A DNA stretch of 33,041 nt from Burkholderiales bacterium (GTDB taxonomy: Bacteria > Pseudomonadota > Gammaproteobacteria > Burkholderiales > Burkholderiaceae_C). The stretch spans positions 1-33,041 of the forward strand of contig RXJW01000054.1 of NCBI GenBank assembly GCA_003963005.1, given 5' to 3'. The notes under the pieces are model-generated. The model saw nothing but the letters and a program-made list of their open reading frames with translations. It ran no database searches and had not been told where the DNA came from. Numbering within the stretch: the stretch's first letter is position 1; every line of letters starts with the position of its first letter. Shown here piece after piece: positions 16,122 through 26,044 of the stretch. Both the position numbers and the translations under genes were made by a program.

Positions 16122-16132
16122 GGCTGTGGGCG

Positions 16133-16636
16133 TCAGCGCTCGGGCGGCTGGATGGCCGCAACGCGCTGGACGAAGCGCGGGTTGACGCCGGGCTCGAACA
16201 GGTCTTCGTAAGCCACGATGCGCCAGTCGCCGAAGACGCGCAGCAGTTCGCCGCGCTGCAGTAGGAAATCCGGACGCGACGGGCGGCCGATGGTCTGTTG
16301 GCCGTCGGCAAAGGTTTCCCAGATGAACCAGCCTCCGGGCTTGACCGCACGTTTGAGCGTGTCGACGAGCGGGCGCCAGAGGTAGTTGCAGACGACGACC
16401 AGGTCGAAGGCTTCCCCCTCCAGCGGCCAGGCATCGTGCTCGATGTCGGCATCCAGGATGCGGGCTTCGTCGCGCAAGGGGGCGGTGGCGGTCGTGTCGC
16501 GGTCCACCCCGGTGACGCGCCAGCCCGTCTGGGCCAGCCAGCGCAGGTTGCGGCCGGAACCGCAGGCGACGTCCAGCGCCGTGCCCGGGGGCTGCGGCGC
16601 GAAGCGCTGGAGCCAGGCGGAAGGCGGTGCGCTCAT
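16133..16636 (-). CDS. class I SAM-dependent methyltransferase (unknown substrate)
   Basis: The 167-residue protein has the Rossmann SAM site: Ala-Leu-Asp-Val-Ala-Cys-Gly-Ser-Gly-Arg-Asn as motif I (about 19-29), an acidic Gly-Val-Asp-Arg-Asp after strand 2, and Asp-Ala-Asp-Ile-Glu near strand 3. Motif IV is Phe-Asp-Leu-Val-Val-Val-Cys-Asn-Tyr-Leu-Trp-Arg, with no recognisable substrate signature. It is shorter than most and resembles TehB-like small-molecule methyltransferases. The start lies in an ATGA overlap with the 41-residue membrane protein gene, so translation is coupled to the MFS-micropeptide pair. A role in modifying the compound handled by those genes is possible but only inferred. 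Confidence 0.85.
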   Translation of the reverse strand: MSAPPSAWLQRFAPQPPGTALDVACGSGRNLRWLAQTGWRVTGVDRDTTATAPLRDEARILDADIEHDAWPLEGEAFDLVVVCNYLWRPLVDTLKRAVKPGGWFIWETFADGQQTIGRPSRPDFLLQRGELLRVFGDWRIVAYEDLFEPGVNPRFVQRVAAIQPPER

Positions 16637-16758
16637 CCGAAACAGGCCCAGATCTGCTCGCTGATCTGGATCATGACCGCCGGGTGGCGGTAGGCCAGTG
16701 CCGTCGCCGCCAGCACGGCGGCCACGAGCAGCGGCAGGATCCAGCGGCGGGGCTTCAT
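16633..16758 (-). CDS. 41-residue single-span membrane protein
   Basis: This tiny gene encodes 41 residues: a positively charged start (Met-Lys-Pro-Arg-Arg-Trp), one hydrophobic helix (about 7-24, Ile/Leu/Val/Ala-rich) and a short tail ending Trp-Ala-Cys-Phe-Gly. It is too short for many gene callers. Its ATG overlaps the MFS stop by 4 bp, and its TGA overlaps the methyltransferase ATG by 4 bp. Two precise ATGA couplings in one frame support a real gene. The topology predicted from charge is N-in. It may be an accessory subunit of the transporter. I do not recognise a family. Confidence 0.7.
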   Translation of the reverse strand: MKPRRWILPLLVAAVLAATALAYRHPAVMIQISEQIWACFG

Positions 16759-17978
16759 GCCGGCTGCGGACGCGCGGCGCGCGGGATCGCGGTCTCGCGC
16801 ACCGGGAGGTTCGCGAGCATGGCCATCACGCCGAGCGCGATGGCCAGCCACCAGACCGCGTCATAGCTGCCGGTGGCGTCATACAGCTTGCCGCCCAGCC
16901 ACACGCCGAGGAAGCTGCCCACCTGATGGCTCAGGAACACGAAGCCACCGAGCATCGACAGATGCTGCGGGCCGAAGATCTGCGCCACGACGGCATTCGT
17001 GGGCGGCACGGTGGACAGCCACAGGAAGCCCATCACCGCGGCGAACACGTACACGCTCAACGGGCTCAGCGGCGTCGTGATGAAGATGCCGATCACCACG
17101 GCCCGCAGGCCGTAGATGGCCGACAGCAGGTAACGCTTCGGGAAGCGCTGGCCCAGCAGGCCGGCCGCGAAGGTGCCGAAGATGTTGAACAGCCCGATCA
17201 GCATCAGGGCGCCAGTCGACACGCCGATGCCCAGGCCGTGATCCTTCAGGTAGCTCGGCAGGTGCACCCCGATGAACACGACCTGGAAGCCGCAGACGAA
17301 GTAGCCCAGCATCAGCAACTGGAAGCTGCGGTAGCCGAAGGCCTCGCGCAAGGCCTGGCCGATGCTTTGATGGGCACCGGCAAACGCCGTGGCCTGGCGT
17401 TCCCGAACGCCGAGCGCCAGCGGCAGGATCAGCAGCGCGGCACCGGCCAGCAGGTAGAGGGCGCCTTGCCAGCCGAGATGGCTGATCAGCCAGGTCTCGA
17501 CCGGGATCATGACGAACTGCCCGAACGAACCGGCCGCCGCGGCCACGCCGAAGGCCCAGGAGCGCTTCTCGGGCGACACCGTGCGCCCCAGCACGCCGTA
17601 GATGACGGCGTAGGTCGAGCCGGACTGCGCGATGCCGATCAGCACACCGGCGCCGAGCGTGAAACTCAGCGGGTGGCTGGTGCTCGCCATGAGCAGCAGC
17701 CCGCTGGCGTAGGCGAGCCCGCCGCCAATCAGCACCTTCCAGGCGCCGAAGCGGTCGGCCAGCATGCCGGCGATCGGCCCGGCGAGGCCCCAGGCGAGGT
17801 TCTGCACGGCCATGGCGAAGGAGAAGGTCTCCCGCGTCCAGCCGCGCTTGGTGATGATCGGCTGCAACCAGAAGCCGAAGCCGTGTCGGATGCCCATCGA
17901 CATCGTGACGATGAGGGCCCCGCACAGCAGCACCTGCTGGACGGACAGCCCGGTGGGCGTGGCGCGGGAAGAATTCAT
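16755..17978 (-). CDS. MFS transporter
   Basis: The 407-residue integral membrane protein shows about twelve hydrophobic segments in two halves, with the Gly-x-Leu-Ala-Asp-Arg-Phe-Gly loop 2-3 motif of the major facilitator superfamily (near residue 70). The segment Ser-Met-Gly-Ile-Arg-His-Gly-Phe-Gly in helix 1 suggests the oxalate/formate antiporter-like or monocarboxylate subgroup, but the substrate is unknown. The start at 17978 is chosen because upstream sequence is a low-complexity frame antisense to the amidohydrolase tail. It follows the amidohydrolase by 16 nt and overlaps the micropeptide gene, so it may import the product, or the substrate, of the amidohydrolase. Confidence 0.9.
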   Translation of the reverse strand: MNSSRATPTGLSVQQVLLCGALIVTMSMGIRHGFGFWLQPIITKRGWTRETFSFAMAVQNLAWGLAGPIAGMLADRFGAWKVLIGGGLAYASGLLLMASTSHPLSFTLGAGVLIGIAQSGSTYAVIYGVLGRTVSPEKRSWAFGVAAAAGSFGQFVMIPVETWLISHLGWQGALYLLAGAALLILPLALGVRERQATAFAGAHQSIGQALREAFGYRSFQLLMLGYFVCGFQVVFIGVHLPSYLKDHGLGIGVSTGALMLIGLFNIFGTFAAGLLGQRFPKRYLLSAIYGLRAVVIGIFITTPLSPLSVYVFAAVMGFLWLSTVPPTNAVVAQIFGPQHLSMLGGFVFLSHQVGSFLGVWLGGKLYDATGSYDAVWWLAIALGVMAMLANLPVRETAIPRAARPQPA

Positions 17979-17994
17979 CGCCGCACTGTAGTCA

Positions 17995-19377
17995 TCAGCG
18001 CTTGGCCTTGGCTGACGCCTTGGTTTTGGCTGTCGAGGCCTTGCCCTTCTTCTTGCCCGTTGCCTTCCTGGCCGGCTCCGACGTCGACGCGACGGCCTGG
18101 GCGCTGGCGGCGGCGACATCCGCCAGGCGCGTGAGCAGCCGGCCCTGCTTGACCCGCAGCAGCGGCATGTTCAGCGTGCTCAGGTCGGCCAGCGGGTCGC
18201 CACCCAGCAGCAGGAAGCTGGCTTCGCAGCCCGGCTCGAAGCAGCCGAGCCGACGCCCCGGGAACAGGGCCCGGGGTGTGTCCTGCGTGGCCAGGCGCAG
18301 CAGCGTGGCGCGATCCAGCCCGAGTTCGTCCAGCGATTGGAGTTCGGCCCGCGCCGTGCCGATGAAGACGTCCGAGCCCATCAGCAGCGGGACACCGGCA
18401 GCCTGCAGGCGGGCGAGGTTGGCGCGCTGGATGTCCCGCAGCGCGGCGAGCCGGTCGGGCTCCAGCTTGAACAGCGCGGTGGCCGCGGTCGTCGTGATGA
18501 CGGCGGTGTGCTGTCGCGCCGCCTGGGTGGCCGCCGCCTCGCTGATCGCGAACCGTTCCGGCGGCTCGTCCAGCGTGTTGGCATAGCCGGGCAGGTGGGC
18601 CACGGCGTCGACGCCGGCAGTGAGGGCGGCTTCGAAGTCGGCGGCCGTCTCGCCGTGGGCGACCACGCGGCGGCCGTCGGCATGGGCGAGCCGTGTCAGC
18701 TCGGCCGCGGTGTCAGGCCGCAGCCCCAGCCGGCCGAACATGCCCGCCTGCTCGCGCAGGTCCGCCCGCTCGCTGTGCGACAGCACGATGCGGATCCAGC
18801 GCCCGCCCCGGGCCTGGATGGCCGGCCATTGCTCGCGCGCCTGTTCGGGGCTGTCCACCCGCACGATCAGCTGCTGGGCCGCGGCCGCGGCGGGTGTGGG
18901 CTCGGGCAGCACGGCCGCGAGCGGGTAGCCGTCGGGCGAGGTGATGCAGGCGGTGACGAAGCTCACGTCAGGCGCCGCTGGCGTGGCCGCCAGCGGCGCG
19001 ACCTCGGCGACACCCGCCGGGTCGCCGCACAGCATCGCCGCGTAGAACACACCCTCGTCGATGTACTGGTCGGCGTACTGGCGCCAGCCCCAGGCCGTCT
19101 GCAGGTTGTGGTTGTGCGCCTCGCCCAAGGGGTTGATCAGCACCTGCTGGCCGCGCAGGTCCATCTTGCGATTCACCTTGGCGGGCTTCTTCGCGACGAA
19201 TACGCCGTCTTCGATGTACAGGTCGCCCCGCTTGATCTGGTGTCCGTCGAACCAGCGGGCGTTCTTGAGCTCCCAACTCAGCGGCACGCTGGCCTGGTAA
19301 GGCTGGGCGGCGGCGGGTTGGGCCGAAACCTGTGAAAAAATACAGGTACTGAGCAGGCAGGCGATCAGAAATCTCAA
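17995..19377 (-). CDS. exported amidohydrolase-family protein with basic C-terminal tail
   Basis: The 460-residue precursor has a signal peptide (residues 1-20, hydrophobic core then Ala-Gln) and an imidazolonepropionase/Xaa-Pro-like amidohydrolase barrel. Putative metal ligands are His88-x-His90, His241, His261 and Asp336 (Gly-Ser-Asp). Where the bridging carbamylated lysine of binuclear members is expected (usually Ile-Lys-Ile), this protein reads Trp-Ile-Arg196-Ile, so a mononuclear site is likely. The last 30 residues (from about 431) are a Lys/Ala/Thr-rich, histone-H1-like tail. The start is TTG: no ATG or GTG occurs in frame before the upstream TAG. A hydrolase of cyclic amides or dipeptides is possible. 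The true substrate is unknown. Confidence 0.82.
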   Translation of the reverse strand: MRFLIACLLSTCIFSQVSAQPAAAQPYQASVPLSWELKNARWFDGHQIKRGDLYIEDGVFVAKKPAKVNRKMDLRGQQVLINPLGEAHNHNLQTAWGWRQYADQYIDEGVFYAAMLCGDPAGVAEVAPLAATPAAPDVSFVTACITSPDGYPLAAVLPEPTPAAAAAQQLIVRVDSPEQAREQWPAIQARGGRWIRIVLSHSERADLREQAGMFGRLGLRPDTAAELTRLAHADGRRVVAHGETAADFEAALTAGVDAVAHLPGYANTLDEPPERFAISEAAATQAARQHTAVITTTAATALFKLEPDRLAALRDIQRANLARLQAAGVPLLMGSDVFIGTARAELQSLDELGLDRATLLRLATQDTPRALFPGRRLGCFEPGCEASFLLLGGDPLADLSTLNMPLLRVKQGRLLTRLADVAAASAQAVASTSEPARKATGKKKGKASTAKTKASAKAKR

Positions 19378-19407
19378 GCGACGGCACTCGGGCTTCGGGG
19401 GCCGCGC

Positions 19408-19413
19408 ATCCTA
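19408..19413 (-). promoter_or_regulatory. putative -10 box (TAGGAT) for the amidohydrolase operon
   Basis: TAGGAT on the minus strand matches four of six consensus positions. It would give a leader of about 24 nt to the TTG start. CTGACT at 19438-19433 is a possible -35 at a 19-bp spacing and is part of the dyad at 19430-19470. The assignment is tentative. Confidence 0.3.
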
Positions 19414-19429
19414 GCCCGAGCGTCTACCG

Positions 19430-19470
19430 AGGAGTCAGGGCGGGCGCCAGGCCCTGCCGCGCTGACTCCT
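19430..19470. promoter_or_regulatory. large dyad between amidohydrolase and parE
   Basis: AGGAGTCAG (19430-19438) is perfectly inverted at 19462-19470. An inner imperfect stem follows (GGCGGGC, 19439-19445, with 19451-19458, one bulged T), closing a 5-base loop (19446-19450). The total reach is about 16 base pairs. It lies in the 107-bp gap between divergent genes, 14 bp before the parE start, so it could be an operator for both promoters or, if transcribed, an RNA hairpin. It has no T run on either side, so it does not look like a terminator. Confidence 0.55.
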
Positions 19471-19475
19471 AGAAT
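19470..19475 (+). promoter_or_regulatory. putative -10 box (TAGAAT) of parE
   Basis: TAGAAT matches five of six -10 positions and ends 9 nt before the parE ATG at 19485. A start six or seven bases downstream would give a leader of two or three nucleotides, i.e. nearly leaderless mRNA. Its first base is the last base of the dyad, so a factor bound there would block it directly. Confidence 0.4.
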
Positions 19476-19484
19476 CCCGCCCCT

Positions 19485-21478
<1,994 letters not shown>

Positions 21479-21479
<1 letters not shown>

Positions 21480-22510
21480 TGCACACCGTCGTCAACGCGG
21501 CCCACGGCGCGCACGCCGCCACGCACGAGTTCTTCCGCGGGCGGCTAGTGCCGGCCTTCGAGGTGCCGGCGCGGGCGGACTACATCCTGCAGGCGCTGCA
21601 GACCGCGAAGCTGGGTGACCTGCTCGCGCCTGTCGACCACGGGCGTGCGCCGCTGGAGCGCGTGCATGCGGCGCGCTACCTGCGCTTCATCGAGGGGGCC
21701 CATGCCGAGTGGCGGGCGCTGGGCGGGGAGGGCGACGCCTTCCCGGCGGTGTGGCCGGTGCGCAGCCTGCGCACCGACGTCGAGCCCGCGAGCTTTGCCG
21801 CACGCATGGGCCTGTACTCGATGGACAGCGGCACGCCACTGACCGCGGGCAGCTGGACGGCAGCCTACGCCGGCGCGCAGGCATCGCTCACGGCGCTGGG
21901 CCGCGTCCTGGGTGGCGAGCGCGCCGCCTATTGCCTCACGCGCCCGCCGGGCCACCATGCCGGGGCCGACTTCTTCGGCGGCTACTGCTTCATCAACAAC
22001 GCGGCGGTGGCGGCCCAGGCCGCGCGTGACGCGGGGCTTGCCCGCGTGGCCATCCTGGACGTGGACTACCACCACGGCAACGGCACGCAGGCCATCTTCT
22101 ACGACCGCGCTGATGTCTTCTACGCCAGCGTCCACGGCGACCCGCAGACCGAATTCCCGTTCTTCCTCGGCCATGCCGACGAAACCGGCGCCGGCGCGGG
22201 GCAGGGCTTCAATGCCAACTTCCCGCTGCCCGTGGGCGTGGCCAACGACGACTGGTTTGCCGCGCTCGAGCAGGGGCTGGCGCGGCTCACCGCCTTCCGG
22301 CCTGACCTGCTGATCGTCTCGCTCGGTGTGGACACCTACGGCGGCGACCCGATCTCGCACTTCAAGCTCGACGAGCCCGAGTTCCGCCGGCTGGGTGCGC
22401 GGCTGGCGGCCTTCGGCGCGCCGACACTCTTCCTGCAGGAAGGCGGCTACGCGACCGAGGCCATCGGCCGCAACGTGGTGGCCGTGCTGAGCGGCTTCGA
22501 GGGCGCATGA
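21479..22510 (+). CDS. histone-deacetylase-family / acetylpolyamine amidohydrolase-like enzyme
   Basis: The 343-residue zinc enzyme belongs to the class II HDAC superfamily, which removes acetyl groups from amines. The site is complete: paired His159-His160 (Arg-Pro-Pro-Gly-His-His), zinc ligands Asp196-Tyr-His198 and Asp285 (Gly-Val-Asp-Thr-Tyr), and transition-state Tyr324 (Glu-Gly-Gly-Tyr). These lie one residue away from Mycoplana acetylpolyamine amidohydrolase as I recall it. However, the Glu that selects cationic polyamines there (Glu117) appears to be Gly118 here, in Met-Asp-Ser-Gly-Thr-Pro-Leu. Polyamine specificity is therefore doubtful; acyl-lysine or small amides are alternatives. 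It is chained to parE (1-nt overlap) and to the next gene (ATGA overlap). Confidence 0.9.
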
Positions 22511-23031
22511 CGCTGCGCCTGCGCCCGACGATGCTGTCGGACCTCGACTGGGTCGTCTCGGTCGAGCGCGACGGGGCGAACCTGCCCTTCATCACGCCGT
22601 GGGAGCGGCCGCAGCACGAGGGCGCCATTCGATTTCCCGATTCGCGTCACTTCATCCTCGAGGCAGGTGATGGGCTCGACCGCGCTGGCTTCGCGATCCT
22701 GCAGGGCTGCCGCAACCCGAACGGCTCGGTCGAGCTGAAGCGCCTCGTGCTGCAGCCCAAGGGCCGGGGTCTCGGCCGTGCGGCCGTGCGCCAGCTCAAG
22801 GCGCTGGCATTCACGCAGCTCAAGGCGCACCGCTTCTGGCTCGACGTCAAGGCGCTGAACACCCGCGCCTACAAGCTCTACGAAAGCGAGGGCTTCGTCG
22901 AGGAGGGCCGGCTGCGCGAAAGCGTGCGGGTGACCATCGACGGCGCGGACGGCTACGACTCGCTGATCGTGATGTCACTGCTGGACCGCGAGTACCAGGC
23001 CCGCGTAGCGCTCGGCCAGGAGACGGTGTGA
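22507..23031 (+). CDS. GNAT-family N-acetyltransferase
   Basis: The 174-residue protein has the GNAT acetyl-CoA fold: an N-terminal beta-strand start (Leu-Arg-Leu-Arg-Pro-Thr), the central Glu-Leu-Lys-Arg-Leu-Val strand, the pyrophosphate loop Gln-Pro-Lys-Gly-Arg-Gly-Leu-Gly-Arg-Ala near 88-97, and the Asn-Thr-Arg-Ala-Tyr-Lys-Leu-Tyr-Glu-Ser-Glu-Gly-Phe motif near the end. It resembles RimJ/RimL-like or small-molecule acetyltransferases. The acceptor is unknown. It overlaps the deacetylase gene by 4 bp and the transglycosylase gene by 4 bp (GTGA). The pairing of an acetyltransferase with a deacetylase suggests opposing reactions, which is an inference. Confidence 0.88.
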   Translation: MTLRLRPTMLSDLDWVVSVERDGANLPFITPWERPQHEGAIRFPDSRHFILEAGDGLDRAGFAILQGCRNPNGSVELKRLVLQPKGRGLGRAAVRQLKALAFTQLKAHRFWLDVKALNTRAYKLYESEGFVEEGRLRESVRVTIDGADGYDSLIVMSLLDREYQARVALGQETV

Positions 23032-23684
23032 AGGCCGTCTGCCTCGCCTTGCTGATGGCAGCGGTCACGCCCGCGCAGGCGGAGCTGTGGGGCTTCGTCG
23101 ACGCAGCCGGTGTCGCCCACTTTGCGCCGCGCCAGGTCGATGCCCGCTTCACGCCGGTGCTCGGCGGTGGCGGGGCGTTGCGCGTGCCCGGCAAGACCGA
23201 CGGCGGTGCGCATCTGCTGACCTGGCTGGAGATCGCGCCCGAGGTGAAGGCGATGCAGCCTTTCGTGCGCGAGGCTGCCGCCCGCCACGGCGTGGACGCG
23301 GAGCTGCTGAAGGCGATCATCGCCGTGGAATCGGGCTACCAGACAGGCGCGGTCTCGCCGCGCGGCGCGCTCGGCCTGATGCAGATCACGCCCGAGACGG
23401 CAAGCCGCTACGCCACACCTGCTGACGCCGCGCGCCTGGCCGAGCCGCGCATCAACATCCACACCGGCGCCCGCATGCTGGCCGACCTGATCCGCCGCTT
23501 CGGCCGCATCGATGCGGCTCTCGCCGCCTGGAATGCGGGCGAGGGCGCCGTGCGCCGCGCCGGCAACCGTGTTCCCGACATCGACGAAACCCAGGCCCAT
23601 GTGCAGCTCGTGCTCGAGCTCTACTGGGCCCTGCTGCAGCAAAGCCAGCCGGCCCGCGCGCAGCGTTTGACCTTGCACCCATGA
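23028..23684 (+). CDS. exported lytic transglycosylase
   Basis: The 218-residue protein has a signal peptide (1-18, ending Ala-Gln-Ala) and a short DUF4124-like region ([12 protein letters not shown]). A C-terminal SLT goose-lysozyme-like domain follows (about 75-205), with catalytic Glu101 (Ala-Val-Glu-Ser-Gly-Tyr), Gly-Leu-Met-Gln (116-119) and Ala-Trp-Asn-Ala-Gly-Glu (167-172). It cleaves peptidoglycan glycan strands to 1,6-anhydro ends in the periplasm. GTG is the start, in a GTGA overlap. Its stop overlaps parC by 4 bp, so cell-wall cutting and chromosome decatenation genes share a message. Confidence 0.92.
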   Translation: MKAVCLALLMAAVTPAQAELWGFVDAAGVAHFAPRQVDARFTPVLGGGGALRVPGKTDGGAHLLTWLEIAPEVKAMQPFVREAAARHGVDAELLKAIIAVESGYQTGAVSPRGALGLMQITPETASRYATPADAARLAEPRINIHTGARMLADLIRRFGRIDAALAAWNAGEGAVRRAGNRVPDIDETQAHVQLVLELYWALLQQSQPARAQRLTLHP

Positions 23685-26008
23685 GTTCCCAGACCACGAT
23701 CGACTTCAACGCCCCGACCGAGGGCGACGGCGGCAATGCGCTGACCCTGGCCGCCTACGCGCAGCAGGCCTACCTGGAATACGCGCTCAGCGTCGTCAAG
23801 GGCCGCGCGCTGCCGTCCTACGCCGACGGCCAGAAGCCCGTGCAGCGGCGCATCCTGTACGCGATGAAGCTGCTGGGCCTCGGCTGGAGCGGCAACTCCG
23901 GCGCCAAGCCCGTGAAGGGCGCCAAGGTGGTGGGCGACGTGCTCGGCGATTTCCACCCGCACGGCGACCAGTCCGTCTACGACGCCCTGGTGCGCATGGC
24001 CCAGGACTTCTCGCTGCGCTACCCGCTGATCGACGGCCACGGCAACTTCGGCAGCCGCGACGGCGACGGTGCCGCGGCGATGCGGTACACCGAAGCGCGC
24101 CTCGCCCCGATCGCCCGGCTGCTGCTCGACGAGATCGACGAAGACACCGTCGACTTCCGCGCCAACTACGACGGCCGGCTCCAGGAACCGGTGGAGCTGC
24201 CCGCGCGGCTGCCGTTCGCGCTGCTGAATGGCGCGAGCGGCATCGCCGTGGGCCTGGCCACCGAAATCCCGAGCCACAACCTGCGCGAGGTCGCCGCGGC
24301 GGCGGTGGCGCTGCTGAAGGACGACAAGCTCAGCGACGATGCGCTCTTCGAGCTGGTGCCGGGCCCGGACTTCCCCGGTGGCGGCCAGCTCATCAGCGCC
24401 CCGGAGGAGATCCGTGCCGCTTACGTGTCCGGCCGCGGCAGCCTCAAGCTGCGCGCCCGCTGGAAGATCGAGGACCTCGCCCGCGGCCAGTGGCAGCTGG
24501 TGGTGACCGAGCTGCCGCACGGCACGAGTGCGCAGAAGGTGCTGGAAGAGATCGAGGAGCTGTCCAACCCCAAGGTCAAGGCCGGCAAGAAGACGCTGAC
24601 GCCCGAGCAACTGCAGCTCAAGGCCAGCGTGCTGGCCGTGCTGGACGGCGTGCGTGACGAGTCCAGCAAGGACGCCGCGGTGCGCATCGTCTTCGAGCCC
24701 AAGAGCCGCACGGTGGAGCAGCAGGACCTGATCAACACGCTGCTGGCCCACACCAGCCTGGAGAGCAGTGCACCGGTCAACCTGACGATGATCGGCGCCG
24801 ACGGCCGCCCGACGCAGAAGAGCCTGCGCGAGGTGCTCACCGAGTGGATCGGCTTCCGCCAGACGACGGTGCGCCGCCGCACCGAGCACCGGCTCGCGCA
24901 CGTCAACGACCGCATCCACATCCTCGAAGGCCGGCAGCTGGTGCTGCTGAACATCGACGAGGTCATCCGCATCATCCGTGAGTCGGACGAGCCCAAGGTG
25001 GCGCTGATCGCCCGCTTCAACCTGAGCGACCGCCAGGCCGAGGACATCCTCGAGATCCGGCTGCGCCAGCTCGCCCGGCTGGAAGCCATCAAGATCGAGC
25101 AGGAGCTCACCAAGCTGCGTGACGAACGGGCCAAGCTCGAAGACATCCTCAGCTCGCCCGCCGCGCTGCGCCGCACGGTCATCAAGGAGATCGAGGCCGA
25201 CGCCAAGCAGTACGGCGACGACCGCCGCACGCTGATCCAGGCCGAAAAGCGCGTGGTCGCCGAGGTGAAGATCGTCGATGAACCCGTCACCGTCATCGTC
25301 AGCCAGAAGGGCTGGGTGCGGGCGCTGAAGGGCCACGAGGTGGACGTGGCCGCTCAGACCTTCAAGGCCGGCGACGCGCTGTGGGGGCATTTCCGCTGCC
25401 GCAGCGTCGACCCGCTGATCGTCGTGGGCAACAACGGCCGCGTGTACTCGGTGCCCGTCTCGGCGCTGCCGGGCGGACGGGGCGACGGCCAGCCGATCAC
25501 CACGCTGATCGAGTTGGAAAGCGGCTCGCAGATCGCGCACTACGTGGCGGGGTCGCCGACGCAGCGACTCGTGTTCGCCGGGACGACCGGTTATGGCCTG
25601 ATCGCGCAGATCGGTGACCTGGTCGGCCGCCAGAAGGCCGGCAAGACCTTCCTGGCGCTCGACGAGGGCGAGCAGCCGCTGCTGGCACTCGTGCCGGCCG
25701 GCGACGTCGCACTGCAACTCGGCGTGCTCAGCGCGCAGGGGCGCTTGCTGACGTTCCCGCTGGATGAACTCAAGCACCAGCCCAAGGGTGGCAAGGGTCT
25801 GATGCTGATGGATCTGGAAGGCAAGGACAGCGTAGCGTCGCTCGCCTGTTTCTCCACGCAGTTGAGGGTGCTCGGCAGTGGCCGTGGCGGCAAGCCGCGT
25901 GAGGAGCTGCTCAGGAACCAGTCGCTGGCCTTGCATGCCGGCAAGCGGGCCCGCAAAGGTCGCGCGGTGGACGGGCTGATGAAGGTTGCCGCGCTGGCCA
26001 GCGACTGA
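23681..26008 (+). CDS. parC: DNA topoisomerase IV subunit A
   Basis: The 775-residue DNA-cleaving subunit of topoisomerase IV has catalytic Tyr136 in Ala-Ala-Met-Arg-Tyr-Thr-Glu-Ala-Arg. The quinolone-contact region reads His-Pro-His-Gly-Asp-Gln97-Ser-Val-Tyr-Asp101: Gln97 occupies the E. coli Ser80 place and Asp101 the Glu84 place. A coiled-coil Lys/Glu-rich neck spans about 440-530, with the five- to six-blade C-terminal pinwheel after residue 530. The GyrA-box is absent, which supports ParC rather than GyrA. It begins in an ATGA overlap with the transglycosylase gene. The next gene converges 36 bp away, with only a short GC-rich palindrome in between. Confidence 0.96.
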   Translation: MSSQTTIDFNAPTEGDGGNALTLAAYAQQAYLEYALSVVKGRALPSYADGQKPVQRRILYAMKLLGLGWSGNSGAKPVKGAKVVGDVLGDFHPHGDQSVYDALVRMAQDFSLRYPLIDGHGNFGSRDGDGAAAMRYTEARLAPIARLLLDEIDEDTVDFRANYDGRLQEPVELPARLPFALLNGASGIAVGLATEIPSHNLREVAAAAVALLKDDKLSDDALFELVPGPDFPGGGQLISAPEEIRAAYVSGRGSLKLRARWKIEDLARGQWQLVVTELPHGTSAQKVLEEIEELSNPKVKAGKKTLTPEQLQLKASVLAVLDGVRDESSKDAAVRIVFEPKSRTVEQQDLINTLLAHTSLESSAPVNLTMIGADGRPTQKSLREVLTEWIGFRQTTVRRRTEHRLAHVNDRIHILEGRQLVLLNIDEVIRIIRESDEPKVALIARFNLSDRQAEDILEIRLRQLARLEAIKIEQELTKLRDERAKLEDILSSPAALRRTVIKEIEADAKQYGDDRRTLIQAEKRVVAEVKIVDEPVTVIVSQKGWVRALKGHEVDVAAQTFKAGDALWGHFRCRSVDPLIVVGNNGRVYSVPVSALPGGRGDGQPITTLIELESGSQIAHYVAGSPTQRLVFAGTTGYGLIAQIGDLVGRQKAGKTFLALDEGEQPLLALVPAGDVALQLGVLSAQGRLLTFPLDELKHQPKGGKGLMLMDLEGKDSVASLACFSTQLRVLGSGRGGKPREELLRNQSLALHAGKRARKGRAVDGLMKVAALASD

Positions 26009-26044
26009 GTCGCTGCCGGCTGTCGCCGCGGCCTGTGACGCGCG

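Noticed and set aside
16133..19377. Biosynthetic gene cluster or defence system
   Set aside because: The genes are single metabolic and transport families with no nuclease, sensor, assembly-line enzyme or toxin module. A catabolic unit explains them better.
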